NCBI GenBank assembly: GCA_026874595.1
Contig: CM049309.1
Coordinates: forward strand, 16,386,576-16,450,575
DNA from: Sipunculus nudus
Lineage: Eukaryota > Annelida > Sipuncula > Golfingiida > Sipunculidae
Direction of reading: 5' to 3'
DNA length: 64,000 nt
Shown here in pieces: positions 11,311 to 23,085 of this stretch. The translations under genes and the position numbers were made by a program. The notes under the pieces are model-generated. The model saw only the letters and a list, made by a program, of their open reading frames with translations, was not told the origin of the DNA and did not search any database. How positions within the stretch are numbered: the stretch's first letter is position 1; every line of letters starts with the position of its first letter.

Positions 11311-12490
11311 TATATCACACGAACTGTAAGGATAGGCCCAAATCCAAGGTTTGACTCTTTCTATGATAAGGGAATATGACTATATAATTTTATTTTTGTC
11401 TAAGGTTTATATACGCAAGGGGTTATATAACATAAATATAAAAAAAAACAACTGTCATACGACAACTGAAAAAATCTGCTGAGATTTATGATTTTCTCAA
11501 ATAATCACCAAGTTACGCTTAATTACCAAGTGTTTATTAGTTGTATTTAATTGAATTAATAATTATAGATAATCCAGGATTTTCTTTTGATAGTTTATTG
11601 TCAAAAGCAGAAAATTTAAATGCATTATTGAAAGGATTATTTAATTGTTAACTCATTTTTAAGATGGTATTTTCGGTTAGGTATATGAATGACGTATATG
11701 TTTCATCGGATATAAATATTAAATATAAAATAAATGGGAACAGAAAATACGTCCCCAAGCACATACACATGCAGATATACATTTAATTAAACAATCTCTA
11801 ATATGTTTGTATCCATATATTTAGGTTAATTAACTATCCAATTTAGAAAAGTATATCTTGTTTAATTATCTGACATGAATTTAATTAAACTCCAGCAATA
11901 AATTACAAACAAGGACAGATATGGGATCAAAGGTAAAAACATAAAAAAAGGTCGCTGTGGTTATAAATGTCGCTACCCTGATGTTAATGCCGTATTAACG
12001 TCATAGTTCCTTAGCTCGGAAACGCTGACGTAAGCAATTCTTGGTCTTGAGAAAACATTCTCAATTCAGAAGGTTTGCCGATAAAAGGCGGAAGTAAGAC
12101 TGCTTAAGTCAGGGCTACTACATCAAAAAAGAGAAAAAATAACTTTAGACTTCAGAGCTCACATTGTGAAGGTTACGTGCTGTAAATCGAGTTGTCTTTA
12201 AAGGGCACCTGCCAGGCGTGCGATCCATTTAAGATAAGGGAGAGTTAGGGACAGATATTTGACCGGCTCCTAGCTCATTAAGTACGCAGCCGGTACTAGA
12301 CACGCGAGAGAGTTACTAATTATATTTGCCACTAAAATGCAAAATAATCTGTCATTCAATATCTTGCGCAGAAGCTTCGGTACTAAGTAACACTAACGGC
12401 CTGTTAAGTGAATTGGGTGGATCCTTGATATTTGAAAACGAATACCTCACAAGATTGCACGTAAAGTTTAAGCAATACAACCCATGCTGT
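11311..12490. other. AT-rich stretch with a small GC-richer segment
   Basis: No coding sequence is supported. Between about 12190 and 12310 GC rises. The block GGGCACCTGCCAGGCGTGCG-ATCCATTT (from 12201) recurs in diverged form from 17882 (GGGCGCCTGCTTGTCGCGCG-ATCCATTT), both followed by an A-rich ATAA. It is either a small repeat or a conserved regulatory block. Confidence 0.4.
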
Positions 12491-12551
12491 ATCATTGGTT
12501 AATCCATGGCAAGACCAAATGCCGAGATAGACCCAAAAGGCTGCTTACCTC

Positions 12552-12761
12552 AGTGATAAACACCCTCAGTTCAACCAGCCAGTGACAGGTGGCGCTGAAT
12601 ATCCATCGTTCAAGTTTGTACGCATGGCGAGAATGAATCAGCTGTACAATTATGTTACAGCTAGATGGTAGTACCTGCGGACATGCACCTGTTTTACGTT
12701 TTTGCCTGAATATCGTTCTTTGAAAATATAACGACTGCACATTCTCTGGGAAGTATGCCAT
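12552..12761 (-). CDS. Candidate first coding exon (unrecognised protein)
   Basis: On the minus strand an ATG in a strong context (TTACCATGG at 12761) opens a frame of 70 codons. The frame runs straight into a strong splice donor, GAG|GTAAGC, whose GT is near 12550. The predicted peptide starts MAYFPENVQSLYFQRT and contains a short basic run (RQKRK) but no signal peptide, membrane segment or recognised domain. A second overlapping frame is also open for about 50 codons, which weakens the case. A CTCF-like motif lies inside it on the plus strand. It may be chance. Confidence 0.2.
12579..12598 (+). promoter_or_regulatory. CTCF-like motif
   Basis: CAGTGACAGGTGGCGCTGAA contains the AGGTGGCGCT core shared by bilaterian CTCF sites. 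Similar cores occur in the tandem repeat at 5.2-5.6 kb. This is a motif match only. Confidence 0.3.
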
Positions 12762-12779
12762 GGTAAGCCACAGCGGAGT

Positions 12780-12798
12780 GGGGGGGGGGGGGGGGGGG
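12780..12798. repeat. Poly-G run (19 G)
   Basis: Uninterrupted homopolymer of 19 G; it could form a G-quadruplex and is prone to length error in assemblies. Confidence 0.95.
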
Positions 12799-13039
12799 AT
12801 GGTAGCACAGCTCGGTGGATAACTTTAATTATTCTATTAATTATCACATAAATGTTAATTATTAATAGGTGCGCACTGGATGATATTCATTCTTACATGC
12901 ATGCATATATGTCTAAAATAGTCACTTACATACCATTCCTATGTTTATTACCCCACTATAGTCTGAAGATTTAGATATAGGAAAAAAGCGTGACTACGCT
13001 CATAACTTTGCCACCAAACACTCGCCGAAGATAAATTTT

Positions 13040-13185
13040 TGCCTTCACGCTGTCCTCGGAGTAGTTTCGTGTCGCTTTCCCACGTCCTTATCAAACTCAG
13101 ACAGGTTTTTGTCTCACAGTTTCTCGAAACTGTTCTTCGGCGCTGCCATTTTGTGTACACACTAAACCCCGGATGTCACAGGTCC
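13040..13185. repeat. Interspersed repeat R5, copy A
   Basis: Shares ordered blocks with 51838-51975: ACGCTGTCCTCGG, CTCACAGTTTCTCGAAAC-like sequence, TGCCATTTTGTGTACACA and TAAACCCCGG-TGTCAC. Open frames exist on both strands in both copies, but the translated products are not alike, so coding is not supported. Confidence 0.5.
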
Positions 13186-13224
13186 AGTAATGTAGATTTC
13201 AGTCCACTTTTTGGGGAGTGGGGC

Positions 13225-13490
13225 TTGGACTCTACGAGTCCAGCAGAAAAAAACCTGTGATATACTATACACATAGAATAAAGATATGTAAATGCGCTAA
13301 CAAAACATTACAAACAAATAATACATATACGAAGCTTTAGCTATGCAATTGAAGCAAAATGTAATTAAACATTCAGGCAAAAGGCATGTGTAAACTGACA
13401 GACCTAAAATGGTACTCTCAAATTTCCATGATATTTTTTTGTTACTAAAGATTATTGTCTTGGACCCGGACTGTATTTTTCATGACGAAG
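13225..13490 (-). mobile_element. GAGTCC-rich hAT-type MITE, copy 3 (partial, reverse)
   Basis: Contains the inner arm boundary (GACTCTACGAGTCCAGCAGA) and the AT-rich interior. Its interior CGAAGCTTTAGCTATGCAA aligns with 14030 (GCAATCTTTAGCTCTGCAA) and with 44735 (CAAGCTTTAGGTCTGCATT). Most of both arms is missing. Confidence 0.55.
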
Positions 13491-13676
13491 TCCTGTTCCA
13501 GGCAAATCTGGTGGTCTAAACTAGTAGTCAGAGACCACAAATCCCTACCACGAAGATCCTGATCAAACTACCGTGAGTAGGCCTACACAGCTGTCAACAA
13601 CTCCATCACAGGTCTCCTCCAAGTTCTTGCAAATAGTTGCGGACAGAAAAATAAACAAAACAACAACGGGTAAAAC

Positions 13677-13708
13677 ATAATACCTTCCGCCAACTGGCGG
13701 AGGTATTA
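13677..13708. repeat. Fused-ends palindrome of the ACCTCCGCC repeat
   Basis: AATACCTTCCGCCA is followed almost at once by TGGCGGAGGTATT, giving a near-perfect palindrome with one extra T. It looks like the two termini of a TACCTCCGCC...GGCGGAGGTA element (other pieces near 36.3, 40.0 and 53.3 kb) brought together with the interior lost. Confidence 0.55.
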
Positions 13709-13774
13709 AAATACTTAAATATGCTATAATAAATATTCTATAATAAGAACTTATTATACTGCTGTTCGGAAGAT

Positions 13775-14371
13775 CAGTGATGTAAATCTTGAGTCTGGAC
13801 TTTGACCCGAGTCCGGACTCGAGTCCGCATTTTTTAGGGACTCGGACTTAGACTCGAGGGTCCGGGACCCGGACTTGTACTTAGACTCGGAGGGAAGGAC
13901 TCGAGCAATCAAGCCGACTCCGTCCCGGGTCCAGCATACATTAAGCTCTGTCACTTATCAAATAGTAATTTCATGTAATTTTCTCTATACATGTACGAAC
14001 TGCAACCAAAAAAAATACAAAAAAGACTATACATAGCAATCTTTAGCTCTGCAACGGGAACTAAATGTAGTGAAACATTCAAATAATAAGCCCGTGTAAG
14101 CTAACACAAAAATAGTCCATTTTCATTGTAATAAGAGATTTAATTTATACTCGGACTCGGACTTACACTCGGATACCACTTGATTCGGACTCTAAGAAGG
14201 TGGACTTGGACTTGAATCTCAAGGATTTGGACTATGACTCGGACTCTAATTGATTCGGACTCGGAGAAGGTTGACTTGGACTCGAACATCAAGGACTCGG
14301 ACTTGGACTCGAACATCAAAGATTCGGACTTGTACTCGACCTTGGTTGTTGTTGACTCGACTACATCACTG
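13775..14371 (-). mobile_element. GAGTCC-rich hAT-type MITE, copy 4 (complete, reverse, 597 bp)
   Basis: The ends are CAGTGATGTAAATCTTGAG and ...CTCGACTACATCACTG, an inverted pair. The flanking 8-mers CGGAAGAT and CTGACGAT agree at 6 of 8 positions. The arms at 13790-13930 and 14150-14360 are saturated with GGACTC/GACTTG words. A GAGTCC-GCATTTTTTAG-GGACTC hairpin near 13821 is conserved in position with the other copies. There is no transposase. This is the best reference copy of the family in the window. Confidence 0.75.
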
Positions 14372-15140
14372 CTGACGATCTTATATGCGTATATTCCCTA
14401 AGATTCCTATATGGATCAGGAGAAGGCACTTTATTTACTGCAGTCTAGAGATACGTGAGCGCATGTGCCTCATTTTATCAGTCTGTCTTTGACGATCAAT
14501 GAATATCTTCTTCACAATCAGTTTTGGGTCAGATACTTTATCTCTTTACTGATGTCACATCAGACAGAAACATGAAAGTCCAAGAATCTTTGTACATAAA
14601 TAGATTTATTTTTATAATTCTCTTTTTTATATTAGTAGAACTTGTGTCAGGCTTATGAAGTCTATGGGCTAAGCTTTAACGATATATTCGTTGTATTCAA
14701 TTAGTTAAGTGGCGAGAATGTCCGTTTCGCAAATGAGTCAAGGGTCTTGTTTCAAGGAAGGCAGGAACACGTCCCCCTTAAATTTTCAGGTGTGCTAGCC
14801 AGTGGACAATGTACGTTTTGCCTCCTTATTTTAGAGGAATAAAATACATTTATATTTTTTAAATATTTTCAAGAGAATTATATGATACAATTTATGTTTT
14901 CTTCTTCTTGTCCCCAGTAATCCTTCAGCTGTCCCTGTAAAATTGATTTAATTTAGGATATGGTTAAATGTTAACCTAAAGTATGTTGTAAAATATTTGT
15001 AAATAGGAGTAAATTCATAAAAAAATAAAAAAAAGAGAGTGTTGAAAAATAAACAGAAATGACCAAATATGTGCTTGGAGCAGTGAAAATCATGATATGC
15101 AGGGCACCCTTCTGTCCTCCTAGTATTGGAGGCAGGAAAA
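14372..15140. other. AT-rich non-coding stretch
   Basis: I see no supported gene, repeat or regulatory cluster. Confidence 0.4.
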
Positions 15141-15143
15141 GGA

Positions 15144-15161
15144 GGGGGGGGGGGGGGGGGG
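15144..15161. repeat. Poly-G run (18 G)
   Basis: Homopolymer followed by AGGGG; G-quadruplex potential. Confidence 0.95.
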
Positions 15162-15654
15162 AGGGGTGTCCCGGGTGTCTTGTGTCTGCCTTAATGTAAA
15201 GGAGACTTCGAAACCCCCTACCTCTGGCACACGCAATATATCATATACTAGCTGATAAATCCGGTATACCGGGCTTTTTACCGGGGTTTGGGAGATACAT
15301 TTACTGAGATATTGAATGTTGGCTCATTTTTTATTATAAAAGTTAAAAGAAAATATAGATTTTTAGTGAGATATTCTCGGAATACGATATTTACAAATAT
15401 TTTTTACTTTTATTTTGTGGCACTGTGCTCGTGGCAAAAATTATACCCCGGTATGTTTACCTTGAAGACCTGGTCAGTGATGGTTTACATTGCCGGAATA
15501 AGACGCGGAGGCATACAGTGTTTCGTTGATATTTGATATTATCATTGGACGTATAAAGAATAGGTTGATGTGAGGAACACATGAAAGATTAATTAAATGT
15601 ACGTTGCAAGGAAAATGTTCCTGAAGAAGGAAACAGAAATATGCATACATCGTA

Positions 15655-15800
15655 AGTAGCAGAAGCGGACCCAGCGGGACTCCATGCAGTGGGTCCGTAT
15701 CCCATTTTCAGCCACCGCAATCTTTTTTTCATCGTATCAGACAAAATTTGAGGCCTGAAACCCCCGCCACCACCCAACCCTACCCCACCCTAGCCCTGTT
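15655..15800. mobile_element. Fragment of CAGAGGCGGATCC-type MITE
   Basis: CAGAAGCGGACCCAGCGGG at 15660 resembles the left end of the 3017-3218 MITE and is followed by a CCCCCGCCACCACCC pyrimidine-rich arm. No matching right end was found. Confidence 0.4.
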
Positions 15801-16191
15801 CCTAAAATTAAGACCTTGAATTAGGTTTTGTCATTAATCCTCCCGGGTTGAACTTTCCATTTCATAAAGCGAGAAACGTGTTATTCTCTTTTACTGACCA
15901 GGCACACGTGGGTCAAATCCCTCATTGAAAGCAAGCGTTATTCATATGAACTTAGTGTTAGAGGTTAAGTGACCACGAAGCACGCATTCCGTTCATTGCC
16001 GAAGGCACTTCGGCTGTGCTCGGTATAAAAACGGAAAAATCACTCAAAATTATATGTATATTAAAAATTATTTATTTTCATATCGCCTATGTCACTGCGG
16101 GGATAATAACCTTTAAAATTATGTATGACACAATTCCTTTTATAAGTATTAGATATAACCCCCTTTTTCTCAGAACCCAATTTGATAGGGT

Positions 16192-16206
16192 GGGGGGGGG
16201 GGGGGG
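16192..16206. repeat. Poly-G run (15 G)
   Basis: Homopolymer; the third such run within 3.5 kb. Confidence 0.95.
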
Positions 16207-16551
16207 TTAAAAATTACATTAAGAATATACGCAATATTGGAGAACGAAAAAGAATTGCTTCGGAAACCAATCAAAATAAATCAAGTAAAACCCCCTGCTC
16301 TATACTTTCTATAAAACCGGCATGATATTTTTTTTTAATTTGAGCATTTCAAAACTCGATACCACCATGTCGTGGAAACAGGTAAATCAAATTAGTTCAT
16401 CAGTCATTTTTGGATTTTATAAGATGATATCCTTCCTGGTACCCTCCCCCCCCCCGCCCCATCACCCGTCAAATAAAGCCAAATAAATATCAAGATCATG
16501 CCGACAAGGACAGGCGATTATTTAACCATATCAAGAGTGCAACATATCTTT

Positions 16552-16894
16552 CAGTGATGCTGTCGAGTCCATACCATTCGAGTTCGAGTACAAGTCCGAG
16601 TCCAGAATCCATGAGTTCGAGTCAAAGTCCGAAACTTTAAGATTCGAATCCAAGTCCACCTTTTTCGAGTTTAAGTCATCTGGATCCCGAGTCAAATTAA
16701 AATCTCTAAATGAAAAGAATTTTATAATGGATCCCTGAGATTACCTTAAGTATTTTAATGTTAGATGGACTCGGCCTGATTTCTCCAGTCTTTATAAACC
16801 GACGAGTCGGAGTACATGTCCGAGTCCTGGTCGCCCGAGTCCAGGTCCGAGTCCCTAAAAAATGGACTCTAGTCCGGACCTGAATCTTTTATAT
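16552..16894 (+). mobile_element. GAGTCC-rich hAT-type MITE, copy 5 (right tip lost)
   Basis: The left end CAGTGATGCTGTCGAGTCC matches the family start well. The right arm reaches GGACTCTAGTCCGGACC and then stops before the expected CACTG. The conserved GAGTCC-CTAAAAAAT-GGACTC hairpin is present near 16851. The sequence ATATCTT occurs just outside both ends, but it lies in AT-rich sequence and is weak evidence. Confidence 0.65.
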
Positions 16895-18721
16895 ATATCT
16901 TGCCTTTGCAGATGTAAATAATTGTATTTTAAAAGTTAAAATAACTACTCTTTTAAATGTAGTGATATCTGTTGTTTAAATTTTTACGTCAATGCTTTCT
17001 AGCTAACTGATGCGGTGGTAGTTAATAGCGTGTATCGAATGCTCTGCATATATGGATGGGCCAGCCACCATAGGAGTAGTAGTTAGAACAGCAGATGGAA
17101 TTCTCTTCTCTACCCCACAGGTCACGTTGGTGTTTCCCAGAACATAGACCACTGTGCATGTAAATCACCTCGTCAAGAGGTCTATAAATAATATATAAAT
17201 AATATAGCAGAGAGCTTTCGGGAGCGCGTGCCTCCAGTCTGGATCCTCCTTGCGTAGGCGTTTTTCAGAAGGCCGGCCGGGACATATGCAATCCCCCAGG
17301 CAGGAAGTATATCAATATTACAATAATAAAGAGAGCGCTTCCTGACCACCGACGACATATATTTGACTATTAGAAACCAAAACAACAAATAGAAATTGTT
17401 AAATATAAACCATTCTTTATTTATCTCGTGTCCCATTTATGCAGAACATTTAATTGTTTTTAAAAACATGCATTGCAGACAGGGAAACAAGTAAGCAAAT
17501 GTTAGTCTTGCATTTGCGTTAATAATATTGTTCTGGCCCAGTGTACAAACCCTTCTAAAAAGATGGAACGATACATAAGCAATCCTGGTTAAATATATAT
17601 AACTTATTCAAACTTCGTTGATAGAGTAAAATAATATATAGAGGGAAGAAAAAAATCGTTGTAGATATCTGTATCTAAATTCGGGTCGCCATCTTTAACC
17701 TCTAGGCTGTGGCCTGAAGCCCTCAGCCGATAAACCAGGCCGTTCTAAATTCACAATGCATTTTCTGAAGGAAGCAGGTCGGCCAATATCGACTCCTCTC
17801 CATAAGAATGAGAAAGAATTACCTTCTAATGGGCTGGGATATATTCATCACTTACGTGAGGGATCAAAGCGACTAGCATAGGGCGCCTGCTTGTCGCGCG
17901 ATCCATTTGCTATAAAGAAAAGAAAAGTAATGATAATATCTGATCGGGGTTTTAAGTGTCAAGAAAGCAGATTCTTTTCTGTAATGTTAATAATTTCCTA
18001 GTAACCGCCTGGATTCTAAGACTGCATTAATATTCTCCCTCTCATAGACATTTCCTCACATCTAAAGACAGGCTTCATGATTCGGTACATCTTTCACAAT
18101 TAAGACCACAATGTTCACATCATTGTAAGTATTGATGAGAGATTAAAAGGACGAACTCATTGAAGATCAGAACCTTAATTTACCGTTCGACGATTATGTT
18201 TCTGTCATATTTTTTTTGTCGTCCTATCCAGGGATATCTTAAATGTAATGTTCAAATTTACAGTGTTCTAAAATAAACACACAAGGCGAACACTTAAGTT
18301 AAATTTTAACTCAAGAAAAGTTTAAAAAAAAAATGATATAAAATAAATTATTTCTTTATTTCATTTCATTCTTTCCTATCTGAAGTAAACAGCTTAAACA
18401 TGAATAAAACATATCTGATTTTGTTTAATATTTCATCTGAAAAGAAATAATGAATTTTATCAGCAGATAACTCAAAATATTCTCAGAAATATTACAGCGA
18501 AGGTAAATGCGAGAAATACATCAGGTGCATACAGGTGTGGATATATATGTATATATGTATGTATATATATTATATGTGTATATTTGCGTCTCGTATTATA
18601 ATTATTTTCAGATTAAAGGGAAGATAATTAAAGCCTAAAACCATTTTGGAAGAGCAAATACACACATAAAGTGTAAGAACAAGTTGTATATGGTGTAAGG
18701 ACGAGTTTTATATATTATTTA

Positions 18722-18724
<3 letters not shown>
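16895..18724. other. Unassigned stretch with moderate GC islands
   Basis: No gene is supported. A GC-richer island at 17210-17300 and a diverged second copy of the 12201 block at 17882-17909 are the only landmarks. Confidence 0.4.

Positions 18725-18756
<32 letters not shown>
18725..18756. repeat. (TA)n microsatellite
   Basis: Uninterrupted TA run. Confidence 0.97.
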
Positions 18757-18759
<3 letters not shown>

Positions 18760-20545
18760 TCTATTGCATCAAATTATATTTTTTGCTGATAATTTATAAA
18801 ACATTTTGAAACACGTCGGTACTTAAAGTCTTTAGATAGGAATTATGATCAATTAATACATCATAATAATAAAGACTCTCCGTAAATTTAAAACCACTGT
18901 TTGGTATATTCTAGGTTGAAATTCGTTTACACTTTCAAAGGCATATGGTAATAACAGAGTAGCACAGAAAGATCAATATAAATCAATCCGGTATCTAATT
19001 TTAGGTAAACAGGCATCCATATCACACGAGCACCCTTCCAAGTAACACCAAATTTACATAACTGGATTTATTTTTGTCAGCCTTTTAAGAAACTATTTTA
19101 GTTTGAACCCATGTCATATTGACAAGGAGATTTGACCATTTTAGTGAAGAACCAAAAATATATTTCTCAATATAAGCACTGGATATTACAAGAGATTAAG
19201 ACTGTAAAACTGTACATGGCGGGCAAATACAACTACTTCCAGAGAACCGTTTGAAGATAAACGATTGCTTAATATGCTTTGGTACCATCAATTAAACGTC
19301 TATTTGCGTCATAGCTGTCGCTTTTGCTGCATATAAAAAATTATCCAATTGAAACATGTTTTATGCCTGCACCATTGCTATCTCTCCGGCTCAGTGCTTC
19401 GACGGGACAACACACCGGTCACTAAGAACTTAAGCGTGAGCCGTACTCTCGACATGTAATAAAAGCATTTTCTTCTTTAAATAATTATCAATAGCAACAA
19501 CCTTAATCGGTTGAAGCCGAGCTTTGACAGACAGATTAAGGTGAACAAAATGCCTTGATAAATTGAGTTAATGACTGTCACGAAGGAATTGTATCTTGCC
19601 GTCTGATGGCCATGCATTATAAAGATAACATGGATGAAAATGTAATGCATCACAACAGCTGAATCATGTACGCCTCCTCAATTATTGCATTGTGAAATCC
19701 ATGGTATAAAACCTTTTAGCACCTTCAAAACCTCCTTTTTAGAGAAAGCAAATTAGTTAAAACGGAAGCATTAGGAGTATTTTTTTTTGTTAACGAAATA
19801 TCGGCTTAGTTCAGTCAACAATACCGCGTCCATGGAAACACAGCAGCCCGTGTTTGGCTTTCGTTTCTGAAGTACGGATAATTGAATCAAACAGAATTCT
19901 TAAATGGGTCCTTTAATAGATTCATATACATTCAGGGTGTATATCTTTAATATAAATTAGAAATATAATTTCTCAGGAATGCAGGTTTGTTCCGCAACTT
20001 GTGTTTTCATTCTGTTATTGAGCCCATATTTCCAGGTTCATTGGTGCCAAAGTTATCCAACAAGTGTTCACTAATTCGGCCCATATACCCGTGTTCAATG
20101 GTGCATATGTTACTGCCCGTTTGTGAATATTACGAGTCCTTCCCGGACCCTGATCATGAGGTGGATCCACACCTAATATATATTTCCTTGGCCCATTCCC
20201 GATAAAAGTATAATTAGATTCCGTTCATAACTGCCTGGGTTCTGCACACACACACCATCACACACACACGAACTGGATTGAACGCATATCATCCTAGAGA
20301 AAGAAACTATAGTCCATTCCATCACCCCTATAGAACTGTTTTTTTTTCGCGATTGTTTTTGGGGGAGTTAAAGAACGCCCATATCTTTTGCCCCGTGGGC
20401 AGAGAGAAGAAAATGCGTATTTAATTATTATGGAAATAATGACATACATTATGCCATTTTCTTGTAAACAGTTGAAAACCATTTAATGAGTAACTAGTCA
20501 TTTCTGTTACGACATCTTGCCACCAGTCTATGAAATGTACATGAC
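18757..20545. other. AT-rich unassigned stretch
   Basis: No supported gene. Around 20022-20130 two diverged blocks of about 59 bp (CCCATATTTCCAGGTTCATT and CCCATATACCCGTGTTCAAT) form a small tandem duplication, which explains the repetitive look of the short ORF there. Confidence 0.4.
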
Positions 20546-20550
20546 AGGGA

Positions 20551-22094
20551 ACAGTGATGACATCCTCACTTTTGAAGAAGCCGGGATTAGATCCAAATGA
20601 CCTTAAACATTTAAGGCCAGTTTCGAACCTTCCCTTCGTTTCTAAAATCCTTGAGAATATTGTTTTAAAGAGGTTACAATGTCACCTTTATGAAAATAGC
20701 TTAATGGAAATCCATCAGTCCGCGTATAGAAGGCACCATAGCACAGAGACCGCCGCTCTGAGTGTCATGGATGGTCTGCTGATGGTGGCAGACGAGAGAC
20801 GCGTTTCTCTCCTAGCATTGTTGGACCTCAGTGCAGCGTTTGACACGCTTGATCATTCCATTTTACTTAAAAGACTAGAAATTACTTTTGGTATACACGG
20901 CACCGCGCTTTCATGGTTTACTTCATACCTCGCCAATCGTTCCCAAGCTGTTATTGTCGACGGTAGAAAATCAGACCCATGTACTTTGTTGTACGGGGTT
21001 CCCCAGGGATCCGTGTTAGGACCTTTATTGTTCACTTTATATTCACAACCCCTATCTCGCATAATATCTGCACATGATTGTCCTTTCCATAAGTATGCTG
21101 ATGACACTGAACTGTCAAAAAGTAGTAAATCGGGTTAGCTGAGCTCTGTCCAGTTAAACACACAAGCTTGTATAGAGGATATACTATACTTGATGACCAG
21201 CAACAAACTTAAATTGAATACTGACAAGACTGAAATTATGCCTGTCGGATCTAAACTCCTTCTAAGGATGACTGACAGTGAGTCTATTAGCATTGGGGGC
21301 TGCACTGTTCCTTTCCAAAATTCAGTGAAGTATCTGGGTGTTAAGATTGATCGTAATCTTTCAATGCATGACTATATCAGTAGTATATGTCGTGCGGCCT
21401 TTCTCGAGCTCCGCAGTATAGCTTCAATCCGGCGTTTCCTCTCTATTAATGCATGCTGTCGGCTCATTTGCGCCACGGTAATATCTCGCCTAGATTATTG
21501 TAATTCAGTTCTTGCTGGGTTACCTGCAGTGCAAGTCTCGCGGCTACAGATGGTCCAGATTAATGCGGCGCGTCTCTTTCTTAAGAAGCGTTAGACCGAC
21601 CACGTCACCCCGCTGCCCAAACAGCTCCATTGGCTTCCCGTCAATTACCGTATACAATACAAAATTGCTGTTTTTGTTTACCGCCGTTTTGATGACTAAC
21701 TTCCATCATATTTGACTGAAAAAAATAATAATCTATCGGCCTTTGCGTACGCTGCGCTCGGCTGGCGGAAATCTTCTTAAAGTACCAAAGTGTAATATGA
21801 AAATCGGTGAATGTTCCTTTCGTTTCATAGCCCCAGAAGTTTGGAATTCACTTCCCATTACACTTAGAAAATCTCCAACTCTTGTATCATTTAAAACTAA
21901 TTTAAAAACGTATCTCTTTCGGCAAGCTTTTGGTTATTAATATGCATTATTTTTTGTTTGTTTTTTTTTTCTGGGTCAGGCACAGGGAGTAGATTTCAAT
22001 GAAATGGTATGTGGGTACGTGTGTGTGTGAATTGCGCTGTTAGTCCGACCATTGGAGAATTTGGCGCTATATAAAGACTATATATTATTATAAT
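20551..22094 (+). pseudogene. CR1/L2-type non-LTR retrotransposon ORF2, 5'-truncated and broken
   Basis: This is the 3' part of a LINE: most of a reverse transcriptase domain, the C-terminal domain and a short 3' UTR. Visible RT motifs are LRPVSNLPFVSKILE (20600), LDLSAAFDTLDH with the motif A aspartate (20821), GVPQGSVLGP (20995) and YADDTEL (21094-21114). The C-terminal block APEVWNSLPITLR (21829) is typical of this clade. The frame is interrupted by in-frame stops at 21136 and 21592 and near 21698, then shifts by one near 21740. The 3' end has the clade's GGCGCTATATAAA signature at 22063 and a short A/T-rich repeat tail. The endonuclease and ORF1 are absent. It is dead. Confidence 0.93.
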
Positions 22095-22269
22095 AGACGT
22101 GACGCACAAAAGAGGCGCCCATATTCACTGGACCAATAATAGGAGCTGTTGACCCCTGTTTACATTGAGACTTGTATTCTCTTCGTGCATGCGCTTCACT
22201 GTTACGTCACATAACTTTATATCCATATCCAAGGATGATAAACAATGGTCACTTGTTAGGGACGCCATG

Positions 22270-23085
22270 AACCACGGTTATATATATATATATAAGTCCA
22301 CGAGCCAGAACAGTTTTGACTACCAAATTTGGGGACTAAATGCCATTATGTTTTTCAGTTACTACGGTATCTGAATTGTATGAAAACATGTGATGGACGT
22401 GCAGCATGCCCAGCTAAATGTCTTTTTGGCGACCATCTTTAAATTATGTGCATTTTTAAAGTAAAATTTAATTTTTGTTAATTATTTGGTTCGTGATCGG
22501 TCTGGTCCACATTATGTTAACAAAGAGCTATTAAAATGACGAAACATAACTTTCTACATATACCCAAACAAATTTTTTATTAATAATATGAGGTAAATAT
22601 TAAAATATTGATCAATTTTGTATTCTAAATAAAAAAACCCGCCATTTTTCTTTTGAGTATGAATATATTTTGCAAAATAAACATTTACTTCAAATGTTTT
22701 GAATGCCTAACATATCTGTATGCAAAATAACACTGATATGGCATATTTTCAGCGACATTACTAGATTTCAGGTTTTTGAAGTGATACTGGGAGGTAACAA
22801 GATTGACATCACCTAATATCGCCCATCAGCAATAACGTTATTGTAGTATGAATTAATCATTACCGATATCAAGAGATCAGCTTTTATCACCTTCTGTTAT
22901 GAAAATATTGAAAAATCTAGCAACGTATACCCTCCAATCATACGGGAATCAGGATTTAATTAAAAAAAATCCCAAGGCCTACAGTCATAATGCGAACCTG
23001 TGCAATGATATATACATCAGGCATAATGCTTTCATGATAACATGCTAGACCATTATAGGGAAGGGATTGATTCATTTTCAGTATA
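22270..23085 (+). repeat. Left arm of a 5.7 kb inverted repeat
   Basis: Aligns with the reverse complement of 27140-27960 over about 800 bp. Examples are AGTCCACGAGCCAGA with AGTCCATGAGCCAGA, and GCAGCATGCCCAGCTAAATG identical in both arms. Divergence is perhaps a quarter of sites. The outer tip is a TA run in both arms. Confidence 0.8.

Noticed and set aside
16366-16381. CACCATGTCGTGGAAACAG|GTAAAT, a good start context followed by a good donor
   Set aside because: Only five codons; no other evidence of a gene, and such short combinations occur by chance in 64 kb.
20853-21107. 84-codon minus-strand ORF
   Set aside because: Antisense shadow of the CR1/L2-type reverse transcriptase.
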